This document shows positions 1-5,530 of a DNA stretch of 8,123 nt, one piece after another. The notes beneath the pieces were generated by a model. That model saw only the letters and a list, made by a program, of their open reading frames with translations, did not search any database and was not told the DNA's origin. The position numbers and the translations under genes are program-made. The stretch is taken from positions 1 through 8,123 of the forward strand of contig JASLBS010000081.1 in assembly GCA_030146405.1 (NCBI GenBank), given 5' to 3'. How positions within the stretch are numbered: position 1 is the stretch's first letter; each line of letters starts with the position of its first letter. Origin of the DNA: Arthrobacter sp. GTDB taxonomy: Bacteria > Actinomycetota > Actinomycetes > Actinomycetales > Micrococcaceae.

Positions 1-139
1 CCTGCCGGCTAATTCCGTAGTAGCGGCACGTCGCCGCAACGCTCCCGCTGACCTCCTCAACGTGACGCAGAATAGCGAGCTTGTGATTGGCCCGACGCTC
101 CATCGCTCGAAGGGCCGATGCGGACGGTGTTGATCTCAT
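1..139 (-). CDS. IS481-family transposase, N-terminal part (runs off left edge)
   Basis: The visible 46 residues start at an ATG (137-139) and remain open to the window edge. They include RRANHKLAILRHVEEVSGSV followed by AATCRYYGISRQ. This is the usual N-terminal helix-turn-helix opening of IS481-type transposases, where a conserved G-x-V-x-x-x-C-R-x-Y-G-I-S-R block precedes the DDE integrase core. A good ribosome binding site (GAGAGGAAG) lies a few bases upstream of the ATG. The catalytic core would lie outside the window, so it is unknown whether the gene is complete. Family membership is seen directly in the motif; IS481 rather than a related IS3 subgroup is inference. Confidence 0.8.
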   Translation of the reverse strand, partial: MRSTPSASALRAMERRANHKLAILRHVEEVSGSVAATCRYYGISRQ

Positions 140-177
140 GATGTCTTCCTCTCAACTGGAAGACCCGACTGTCAACA
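1..177 (-). mobile_element. IS481-type insertion sequence, 5' end
   Basis: The transposase start lies 38 bases from TGTTGACA (read on the minus strand, 177-170). IS481 elements typically begin with TGT, so 177 is the likely outer boundary. The other end and any target duplication lie outside the window, so the boundary is tentative. Confidence 0.5.
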
Positions 178-458
178 ACCTCCGTCAGTTCTATATCTAG
201 GAGGGCCGGCCGAGCCCATCGTGGAGGATCCCGCCGAGAGGATCGAGGACTCGTGACCAGCATCCGGCCCTCTCTCACGGCGGGGCCGATGACCACCCCG
301 GAACGGGACGCAACGCACACCCACTTTTCGACCCCCAACTGTCGATGATCGGGTGCACAGCGTCCACCACCAGGTGACCCGGTAAGTGCCGATCAGGGGG
401 GTGAGGGGAGCGACGCTGAAGGAGTAGTCAGTCACAGCGAGCTACCCCGTCCAAGAGG
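178..458. other. gene-free stretch, possible decayed ORF
   Basis: No gene is convincing here. On the minus strand a GTG-started frame (435 down to about 340, beginning MTDYSFSVAPLTPLIG) has good G/C third positions but no recognisable family. Coding-like composition then seems to move to another frame (about 338 to 240, GVEKWVCVASRSG). This may be a gene fragment broken by a frameshift and then by the insertion sequence at 177. It may equally be chance in high-GC DNA. Confidence 0.2.
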
Positions 459-537
459 GTGCAGCCACCCCGACCGGCATGCCCTCATAAAACAGCCACA
501 ACCACCGACCGGCCACACGAACCGGAGGTGTCAGCAC

Positions 538-672
538 ATGCGACAGGCAGACGGAGACTCCCGGACATACATACCTCGCGGCCTTTTTACCCATACCTAC
601 CGGCCCTGCCACCCATACCTATCGGGGCCAGCTACCCATACCTATCGGGGCCAGCTACCCATACCTATTTGA
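538..672 (+). CDS. possible 44-residue small ORF overlapping the iterons
   Basis: An ATG at 538 follows GGAGG with a 9-base spacer and opens a 44-codon frame ending at TGA 670-672. The peptide begins MRQADGDSRTYIPRGLF and then becomes repetitive (THTYR, HPYL, THTYR) because it is translated from the iterons. No domain is recognised. It could be the remaining start of a lost gene, a leader peptide, or a chance ORF behind a chance ribosome binding site. The last is the most likely. Confidence 0.2.
   Translation: MRQADGDSRTYIPRGLFTHTYRPCHPYLSGPATHTYRGQLPIPI
589..667. repeat. four iteron-like direct repeats, 22-23 bp period
   Basis: The core ACCCATACCTA occurs at 589, 611, 634 and 657, spaced 22, 23 and 23 bases apart. 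The two central full units share ACCCATACCTAT plus CGGGGCCAGCT, and a weaker related stretch (CATACATACCT) lies just upstream near 566-576. Spacing of about two helical turns places each repeat on the same DNA face. This is typical of iterons at plasmid origins and of centromere arrays bound by ribbon-helix-helix partition proteins. The repeats are seen directly; the function is inferred. No intact rep gene is adjacent. The RHH gene ending at 2080 is a candidate binder. Confidence 0.75.
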
Positions 673-698
673 GCACTATTTGCAGTTTTGGAGGTGTT

Positions 699-749
699 CG
701 CTCAGGTCGGCTTAGCTCCTCGCTTCGCGAGTTCAGACAGTCCTGAGCG
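699..749. repeat. nested inverted repeats next to the iterons
   Basis: Outer arms CGCTCAGG (699-706) and CCTGAGCG (742-749) are perfect 8-base complements. They enclose a second perfect hairpin, CTCGC-TTC-GCGAG (719-731). A short A-tract follows at 760-766. Nested hairpins beside iterons suggest an origin, a transfer origin or a resolution site. There is no T-run immediately after the hairpin on either strand and no upstream gene, so a transcription terminator is less likely. The exact role cannot be told from sequence. Confidence 0.5.
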
Positions 750-894
750 TAGCACGCCGAAAAAAACGGGGCATCTTCCAGCGCCATAAACACCCCTTCC
801 GGCACCCCTGTAACCCGCCCACCCACTAACACGCCCACACTCACACCGTTACCAGGGACTTGACCCCGCGCCCATCGAACACCTCATTTCGTAG
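750..894. other. intergenic C-rich stretch with a small inverted repeat
   Basis: No gene is seen. The plus strand is C-rich (many CACCC and CCCAC blocks) around 785-870. A 7-base inverted repeat, AACACCT (878-884) and AGGTGTT (893-899), with an 8-base loop, lies just before the IS3-type remnant. Confidence 0.35.
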
Positions 895-1302
895 GTGTTA
901 CGACGACCGGTTGAATACGGCCAATTTCGGAGCCGGACGTTCCTGCGTGCCTTGACTCGCCACCGGATGGTCGGCTCGATGGGCAGGGCCGCGTCCTGCG
1001 AAGATAACGCCGCGATGGAAAGCATCTTCAGCCTGCTGCAGAAGAACGTTCTCGACCGCCACACCTGGACCACCCGCAAGCAGTTACGCATCGCCATCGT
1101 GATCTGGATCGAGCGGACTTACCACCGACGCCGCCGGCAACACTGGCTCGGACGTTTGACACCCATCGAGTTCGAGAATCATGAACACGCCAGCCTCCCT
1201 GGCTGCGTGACTACAAACTGTCACCTATCCGTTCAGCAGACCCTGTCTCCTAATGCCTGGAGCCAGAGTGTGGCGGCTCTGGGGACGGCTGCACCGCGGT
1301 AG
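895..1302 (+). pseudogene. IS3-family transposase (OrfB), C-terminal remnant
   Basis: About 85 residues match the end of the IS3 OrfB integrase core: SRTFLRALTRHRMVGSMGRA, then DNAAMES with the third catalytic acid (Glu42), and WIERTYHRRR...GRLTPIEFE, the standard C-terminal signature. The first two catalytic aspartates are missing because the gene is cut off before them; the residue run EYGQF replaces the usual SDRGSQF context. Recognisable homology ends near 1180. The frame then continues through the element's end into the neighbouring IS5-type element and stops at 1302, so the last 40 codons are not native. The remnant is clearly non-functional. Confidence 0.85.
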
Positions 1303-2033
1303 GTGAGCGAGAGCTTGTCGTAGCGGGTGGCAAGTCCCCGCCATTGCTTGCCGAGGTTGAAGGAACGCTCAACAACGTTGCGTCCCTTGTAGTCCTCCAC
1401 GTCGTGACCGACTGGCCGGCCGCCCTTGTTGCCGCGGACCCGGTCCGGGTGGGAGCGCGGGCGCCCCTGGCCCGGCCGGGCAACGCGGAGGTGGTTTATC
1501 AGGATCTTCGAACATTGGCGAGTCGCCGGCCTGGCCCGGTCCAATGAGGACCACCAGGGGCAGTCCTCACCCGTCGACGAGGTGGTGGATCTTTGTGCTC
1601 AGCCCGCCCCGAGAACGGCCGATGCCATGATCAGCGGGCTCGTCCCGGAGTTTTTTGTAACTCCGGGACCCCCTGTGTCACCTGCAACACAGGGGCAGGT
1701 TCGTTGCGTGCTGATGAGCGCGGTTGACCGTGGAATCCACGCTGAGGTTTCAGTCGATCAGCCCGGTTGCGTCTGTCTCGGCCGATAGTGCGGCGTGCAG
1801 TCGGTCCCAGGTGCCATCGCCTTCAGTAGCGGCGGTGTCGTTTCCACAGCGTCTGCCACGGCCCGAAGTCGGGGCACATCCCGTCAAGGAGCGCCAACCC
1901 TGTACCGCCAAATGATTCCTTCGACCACCGGCCAATCATCGCGGAACGGACGCCCCGCCCGACCGGAGGACGAGGGCAGCAAAGGACGAATCCGAACCCA
2001 CTGGGCATCCGTTAGAACAGCATCACGTGACAC
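1233..2033 (-). pseudogene. IS5-family DDE transposase, multiply broken
   Basis: Read in pieces on the minus strand from a GTG at 2033, the expected order of an IS5-type transposase appears. It runs LTDAQWVRIRPLLP, RDDWPVVEGIIWRYRVGAP, MCPDFGPWQTLWKRHRR, DGTWDRLHAAL, SVDSTVNRAHQH (first catalytic Asp), GIGRSRGGLSTKIHHLVDG, VLIGPGQAGDSPMFE, LRVARPGQGRPR, and finally DYKGRNVVERSFN with GKQWRGLATRYDK (catalytic Glu region). Two expected Trp codons have become TGA (after GAP and after GLID), and several frameshifts separate the pieces. About 35 codons are deleted between VRGN and KGGRP, and the second catalytic Asp position (usual RGDK) reads RGNK. The enzyme is dead, so the copy is old. Confidence 0.85.
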
Positions 2034-2080
2034 TCAAATATCGTCCCGCACGCCGCCCCACGCTATTAGGAGACACGCCC
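1239..2080 (-). mobile_element. IS5-family insertion sequence, decayed, about 842 bp
   Basis: The ends share an inverted TGTCTCCTAAT core (1244-1254, and on the minus strand 2075-2065). The inner (transposase 5') end reads GGGCGTGTCTCC from 2080, whereas the other end reads GACCCTGTCTCC and is partly eroded. The inner end is preceded by CTA, forming CTAG, the kind of YTAR target duplicated as TA by several IS5-family groups. No matching TA is present at the 1239 side, where the IS3-type remnant abuts directly. Both boundaries are inferred from the inverted repeats and approximate homology. Confidence 0.65.
1642..1669. repeat. perfect 11-bp hairpin inside the IS5-type remnant
   Basis: GTCCCGGAGTT (1642-1652) and AACTCCGGGAC (1659-1669) are perfect complements around a 6-base loop. 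The hairpin lies within former transposase coding sequence, so it is either a chance palindrome kept from the gene or a small later insertion. No nearby gene would use it as a terminator. Confidence 0.5.
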
Positions 2081-2283
2081 TAGCTCCCTGGCTTGTCCAG
2101 GTGACCGTAGGTGGCGCGGATAGCCTGCTCGATGACCTCTCCCTTGGTGGCAAGCCTCCCGTCCTGCCTGGCGTCATTCACGGCGAGTGCGATGAGTCGG
2201 AGTGTCTGGACTGTGAGGCGGAAGCTCGCTGGTTTTCTTTCGGTGGTGGTAATCGGGGGAATGATTGTTGAATCATCCGTCAT
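2080..2283 (-). CDS. ribbon-helix-helix DNA-binding protein, third gene of the operon
   Basis: A 67-residue protein. After a polar N-terminus comes KPASFRLTVQTLRLIALAV, then DGRLATKGEVIEQAIRATYG. This is the strand-helix-turn-helix layout of the MetJ/Arc/CopG ribbon-helix-helix superfamily: the SFRL strand contacts DNA in such proteins, and TKGEVIEQAI forms the second helix. Its ATG overlaps the stop of the upstream gene (ATGA, 2280-2283), so translation is probably coupled. Such small proteins usually act as dimers to repress their own operon, control plasmid copy number, or bind centromere repeats; the iterons at 589-667 are a candidate target. The stop codon (TAG, 2080-2082) is completed by the first base of the IS5-type element, so that insertion sits exactly at the gene's end. 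RHH identity is fairly secure; the specific role is inference. Confidence 0.8.
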   Translation of the reverse strand: MTDDSTIIPPITTTERKPASFRLTVQTLRLIALAVNDARQDGRLATKGEVIEQAIRATYGHLDKPGS

Positions 2284-3077
2284 GGCGTCTGGTTCCCTTC
2301 TTTCTTCTTGGAGTAGCGAGCGAGTCCGTCCTGGGTTTGGTAGTCGGTGACGTTCATCCTGAACCCGGTGATCTGGTGGTTTCCTGGTTTGTTGCCTTTG
2401 CCCTCATACATGGCGGCCATGACGACATCGACCCATTGTTCGATTCCGCCGGCAGCTTTAATGGATTGCAGCGCCTGGCTGACGTAGGTGCCGCCTTTTT
2501 CTCCGATGATGACCTGCCGGCCGTTGTCGAGGGTGGCGGTGAACGTGACTTTCTTATCCTTGTGGGCCTGACTGCGTGCCACGCCCACGAGCTTGGCCAT
2601 GATGGCTTTCAGGCCGCGCATCCGGCTGTTCTTGTTGGTCTTGCTCATGGTGACCTGGTGGACCCGGTTGCCGTCCTTGGAGTAGGACGATTTCTGGCTG
2701 AATCTGTTGGGTACTTTGGTCACGTAGCGGCCGTCCGTGTCCTCGGGGGTGACGGTGGGGGCTTTGACCTTTTCGCCGTCCTGGGCGGCCACGGGTGGGT
2801 GCTCCGGGTCGAGTTTGGCGCGTACGGGTACGAGCTGGTTGTTCTTGTTGCGGCGTCGGGGTGGGCGGCGGTCCACTGTTCCGTTGTCCCGCAGCGATAC
2901 CAGGGCGGCGCGGAACGACTCTCCCCGGGATTCGCCGTTGAGGAGCTTGCTCACCATGCGCGGGGACCGGCCGAGCTCGGCGGCGATGTCGGCGCGGCTG
3001 AGTTTGCGCGTCTCCATGACGCCGCGCACGATATCCGCCACGGACTCGGGCTCGTTCGGCGCCCTGTCGTCGGCCAT
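2280..3077 (-). CDS. Tpg-like telomere terminal protein candidate (HTH N-terminus)
   Basis: A 265-residue basic protein. Residues about 26-47 (LSRADIAAELGRSPRMVSKL...) form a helix-turn-helix, followed by a basic linker (RRPPRRRNKNN, about 70-80). The C-terminal 60 residues contain LQSIKAAGGIEQWVDVVMAA, then MYEGKGNKPGNHQITGFRMN and VTDYQTQ. This recalls the Streptomyces Tpg C-terminus, where an ARxAGA helix leads to a VAEALxxVYFRDGG block and a V-E-F-x-D-I-E strand. Tpg proteins cap and prime the 5' ends of linear replicons and also begin with an HTH; Streptomyces chromosomal Tpg is about 185 residues. This protein is longer, closer to the size of the SCP1 terminal protein Tpc as I remember it. 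It starts 3 bases after the stop of the Tap-like gene, with GGGAGA as ribosome binding site, matching tap-tpg order. An alternative is a plasmid replication regulator with HTH. The similarity is remembered, not computed. Confidence 0.55.
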   Translation of the reverse strand: MADDRAPNEPESVADIVRGVMETRKLSRADIAAELGRSPRMVSKLLNGESRGESFRAALVSLRDNGTVDRRPPRRRNKNNQLVPVRAKLDPEHPPVAAQDGEKVKAPTVTPEDTDGRYVTKVPNRFSQKSSYSKDGNRVHQVTMSKTNKNSRMRGLKAIMAKLVGVARSQAHKDKKVTFTATLDNGRQVIIGEKGGTYVSQALQSIKAAGGIEQWVDVVMAAMYEGKGNKPGNHQITGFRMNVTDYQTQDGLARYSKKKEGNQTP

Positions 3078-3080
3078 GGT

Positions 3081-4703
3081 CTATGTCTCCCACGCGGCGG
3101 ACGGTCCTGTTAATATCGCTTTCTTCTTCAGGGCGTCGCGCTCCTGTTTGGTCGCCGGCGTCTTGATGTCCCCGCGCAGGAGACCCTGCAACCTCACCCG
3201 GCCTTCACGTCCGTCGTCTCCCCCACCGTGCTCGGTGGGGAGTGACCACTGGGGGACTGAGCTGGTGTAGATCGCGTCTCCTTCGATTCCCAGGAGTGTC
3301 CGCGGGTCGACGTGCAGGGCTCCGGCGTAGCGGCCCTGGGTGCCTGGGATCGGGGACGGGGCTGAGAGCACCTGTGCCCTGGACCATCCCCACACCTGGG
3401 CGGCCAGTTCCGGGTGGTACCTGGATTTGTCAGCGGCGGACAGTTCCGGGCGGGCTGAGTACACGAACCGGTCCCCCACGTGTTCGTACTCCACGTTCGG
3501 GGGAAGGTCATCCAGGTGATCGACCGAGAGTGGGGATTCCTTGCCGCGCATCACGAATCGGCCGATCCCGTGGATCAGGATGTTCCGTAGCGCGTTCATC
3601 ACGGCCCGCTTCAACCCGGCGGGGGCTTCGGACTCCGCCACCTGAGCGCGGAGGCGCTTGATCCGCTCCGCGAATGTATCCAGGGGCCGCATCTTCTCCG
3701 TGAACCGGATCCCTTCCAGAGGTTCGATCCCCCAGCCGAAACGCTCCGCCACCAGCATCTCCCGATGATCGGCCCACGTCTCCCCGACCGCCCCCGGCCG
3801 GTTCGGGTAGTACCAGTCGGTTGAGCTGCTCGGGTCCTGCACGCCCAGGACCCCTACGTGCGGCCAGTTGTCGGGCACCTGGAACCTCACCCGGTACCGG
3901 GCCTTGGCGTACTTGCCTTTGGGGCCCTGGAACATCCACAGGTCGGTGGCCTCCTCACGCGTCAGTTCGTGGGCCGGCCCCACCCCCAGTTCTGCGCAAT
4001 GCGCCGCGTACATGAACCGGCCGTCGGAGTGCGCGAACGTGTCGAGCGTGGGGATGGCCTTCGGGTCCACGAGCGCCACGGTGTCCGGGTGCTCGGAGGC
4101 GTTGGGGCCGGCCACCAGATGCTCCATGTGGTGCTGTCCCGAAGTCGAGTGCAGCAGCTCGGCGATACTCTCACTGATCGGCTCCGGGTCGAACCGCTGG
4201 CCCTTGCGCTCGGTGACGCTGAACGCCCACAGGATCGCCCCGGTGAGCCCTGGGGACATCAGCGGCGTGATCATCTCAGGTTCCACCCGGTTGAGGTAGT
4301 AGCGCAGCGCACCCCACGCGTCCGATGCCTGCGCGGGCGACAGGACAACATCACCGAACCAGGTGGAGGCCATACTGATCTCCACTTTCTGGCCCGTCAG
4401 GATCTTCTCGTACCGGCCGCGCTTGTCATCGCGCCGGTAGTGCTCGCCGTGCTTCCAGCCCGGGGTGGGGGTATCCATCCAGGACGGCAGGTCCTTCGGT
4501 GTCTTCGGCTCAGCCCCGGTGAGCATGATCCACTCGATTCCGGCATGCGCGGCCGTGTCCAGCACGTCATCGAGCTGGGGCGTCTTATGACGGGACTTGA
4601 TGACTGTGGACAGGGTGCGCCCGTCCAACGTCACCCCCTTGCCCGAGGCGGCGTCCAGCCACATCACGGGCTTCGGCTTCGCATTCATCGTCATCGGCCG
4701 CAT
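3081..4703 (-). CDS. Tap-like telomere-associated protein candidate with polymerase-like motifs
   Basis: A 540-residue protein. I chose ATG 4703 because GAGGGGG lies just upstream; a TTG at 4739 would add 12 residues but lacks a clear ribosome binding site. Features in order: residues about 226-242 SDGRFMYAAHCAELGVG (like the Tap D-x-N-x-A-F-A-A-G-A-N segment and polymerase motif A, D-x-x-S-L-Y-P); WYYPNRPGAV and RFGWGIEPLEGIR at about 297-333 (like the Tap WYATP...YDVAPLE block); LKRAVMNALRNILIHGIGRF at about 364-383 (motif B position); and GIEGDAIYTSS at about 472-482 (motif C position, second aspartate kept, first replaced by Glu). Streptomyces Tap is about 740 residues, has an extra N-terminal HTH domain absent here, binds the telomere 3' overhang and recruits Tpg. 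Position directly upstream of a Tpg-like gene supports the reading. An alternative is a novel replication initiator. Confidence 0.6.
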   Translation of the reverse strand: MRPMTMNAKPKPVMWLDAASGKGVTLDGRTLSTVIKSRHKTPQLDDVLDTAAHAGIEWIMLTGAEPKTPKDLPSWMDTPTPGWKHGEHYRRDDKRGRYEKILTGQKVEISMASTWFGDVVLSPAQASDAWGALRYYLNRVEPEMITPLMSPGLTGAILWAFSVTERKGQRFDPEPISESIAELLHSTSGQHHMEHLVAGPNASEHPDTVALVDPKAIPTLDTFAHSDGRFMYAAHCAELGVGPAHELTREEATDLWMFQGPKGKYAKARYRVRFQVPDNWPHVGVLGVQDPSSSTDWYYPNRPGAVGETWADHREMLVAERFGWGIEPLEGIRFTEKMRPLDTFAERIKRLRAQVAESEAPAGLKRAVMNALRNILIHGIGRFVMRGKESPLSVDHLDDLPPNVEYEHVGDRFVYSARPELSAADKSRYHPELAAQVWGWSRAQVLSAPSPIPGTQGRYAGALHVDPRTLLGIEGDAIYTSSVPQWSLPTEHGGGDDGREGRVRLQGLLRGDIKTPATKQERDALKKKAILTGPSAAWET

Positions 4704-4732
4704 GGAACCCCCTCTTGCTCTTACTCTTTTAT

Positions 4733-4768
4733 TACACAAATCTTACACATTCATCCCGGTGTCACGAC
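4733..4768 (-). promoter_or_regulatory. candidate promoter of the Tap-like operon
   Basis: The minus strand between 4768 and 4733 is unusually AT-rich for this window. It holds TAAGAT (4745-4740) as a possible -10 box, which would start transcription about 30 bases before the chosen ATG. The -35 region (about 4768-4763, GTCGTG) is weak. This is a tentative call based on position and composition. Confidence 0.35.
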
Positions 4769-5010
4769 CTCCAACCCTATCGGCAGTGCCCCCCATGTAA
4801 GGGACGCAGAGCCCCCTCCCGCCCAGCGACGCTTCGCCTTGAACGTGCTCGCACGTTACACAGAGCACTGTGCGGCTCCGTCCACGCCAGGCACCTCATA
4901 CCGACTCCCCCCTCGAAGTGCTTCAAGCCCCGTCCCCGACTCCGCGTCTCACACCCCCACACTGTGCAGAACCCACGCACCGTGACCACACCACGGAACA
5001 GACCACACCG

Positions 5011-5035
5011 CGGACCTCTGCCAGCATGAGGTCCG
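5011..5035 (-). terminator. candidate hairpin terminator after the small-gene operon
   Basis: CGGACCTC (5011-5018) and GAGGTCCG (5028-5035) are perfect 8-base complements with a 9-base loop. They lie about 50 bases downstream of the last leftward frame (stop at 5082), with a second small hairpin at 5057-5071 in between. There is no U-run, which is common for actinobacterial hairpin terminators. An operator role is also possible. Confidence 0.35.
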
Positions 5036-5081
5036 GATCTGCGAGCGCCAGGGGTAGCTTCACACCGAAGCACCACAGGGG

Positions 5082-5236
5082 TTAGGGGAATGCGAAAGGG
5101 TCATTGGGAGCGCTGGGAGTGTGGTTGGTACGGGTGGCAGGAGTCTTGGTGGGGAGCTCACTTCCATTGCCTGCCGGATCGTAACGCCGGATCGTAGAGC
5201 CTTGTTCTTTGGCCCGTCTCCTGATCAGTGCTTTGG
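5082..5236 (-). other. open frame that may be the shifted tail of the membrane protein
   Basis: Directly after the membrane protein's stop, the frame one base back stays open to TAA 5082-5084 and reads REALTKALIRRRAKEQGSTI then RRYDPAGNGSELPTKTP, ending NDPFAFP. It is basic at first, then Pro/Thr-rich, and looks more protein-like than the other frames. It has no ATG, GTG or TTG start of its own near 5270-5236. It is therefore best explained as the native cytoplasmic tail of the membrane protein, reached either before a one-base change or by -1 frameshifting. It could also be non-coding. Confidence 0.35.
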
Positions 5237-5530
5237 TCAGTGCTTCACGGGTCGGCGGCGGGTTCGAAGACGGGCGACGGCAAAACTGATGGTGCAGGCG
5301 ATGGCGATGATGGCGATAAGACGCACCAGTTCGATGCCGGCGTAGGCCGTAACGGGGATGAGGGCGTTCGCTGGTTCGACCATGATCTGGTGGTTGATCA
5401 GCCATGCCGCGGCCTGCACTGATTGGGCGCTAATCCATGCCCCGGCTGCGGCGAGGACCACCGGGAGCATGAAGGCCGCCACGTGGAGCAGCGCCATCTC
5501 TTCGCTTTCGTTATGGGCGATCTGCCCCAT
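5237..5530 (-). CDS. small two-helix membrane protein
   Basis: A 97-residue protein whose ATG overlaps the upstream stop (TGATG, 5528-5532), with a strong ribosome binding site (GAGAGGAAG) eight bases before it. Hydrophobic segments at about residues 13-34 (ALLHVAAFMLPVVLAAAGAW...) and 67-87 (ELVRLIAIIAIACTISFAVA) should cross the membrane. A moderately hydrophobic, possibly amphipathic stretch (QAAAWLINHQIM) lies between them. The cluster of Arg/Lys after the second helix (RLRTRRR) predicts a cytoplasmic C-terminus. No family is recognised. Small multi-helix membrane proteins in plasmid operons often take part in transfer (Spd-type spreading proteins) or act as holin-like or immunity components, but nothing here decides between them. 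Confidence 0.7.
   Translation of the reverse strand: MGQIAHNESEEMALLHVAAFMLPVVLAAAGAWISAQSVQAAAWLINHQIMVEPANALIPVTAYAGIELVRLIAIIAIACTISFAVARLRTRRRPVKH

Larger units (their letters stand above)
4704..5081. other. intergenic control region with several inverted repeats
   Basis: About 380 bases without a gene separate two leftward operons. Besides the promoter candidate, it holds AACGTGC-TC-GCACGTT (4842-4857), CACAG-AGCA-CTGTG (4859-4872), the 8-base hairpin at 5011-5035 and GCTTC-ACACC-GAAGC (5057-5071). The first two lie back to back about 140-170 bases upstream of the Tap-like gene and could be operator sites, for example for the RHH or HTH proteins of that operon. The last two directly follow the small-gene operon and fit a termination zone. 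Confidence 0.4.

Noticed and set aside
589..667. CRISPR array
   Set aside because: The repeats are short, with 22-23 base periodicity and nearly identical spacers, and there are no cas genes. They are iterons, not a CRISPR array.
459..746. 95-codon plus-strand open frame over the iterons
   Set aside because: It is a Pro/Tyr-rich translation of direct repeats with no domain. The repeats explain the open frame.
750..890. telomere end sequence
   Set aside because: The C-rich stretch lacks the series of palindromes expected of Streptomyces-type telomeres, and the window continues on both sides.
849..1097. 82-codon minus-strand open frame
   Set aside because: It is antisense to the clear IS3-type transposase remnant on the plus strand.
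2265..3113. 282-codon plus-strand open frame
   Set aside because: It lies opposite the HTH/Tpg-like gene. Its composition (Val, Gly, Leu-rich) is that of an antisense shadow in high-GC DNA, and the minus-strand frame has the domains, ribosome binding sites and operon spacing.
3221..3240. strong hairpin CCCCACCG-TGCT-CGGTGGGG as a terminator
   Set aside because: It is internal to the Tap-like coding sequence, 140 bases before its stop, with no T-run. Most likely it is a by-product of high-GC coding.
3858..4985. 375-codon plus-strand open frame
   Set aside because: It is antisense to the Tap-like gene and rich in His, Arg and Pro with no motif. It also runs through the intergenic region.
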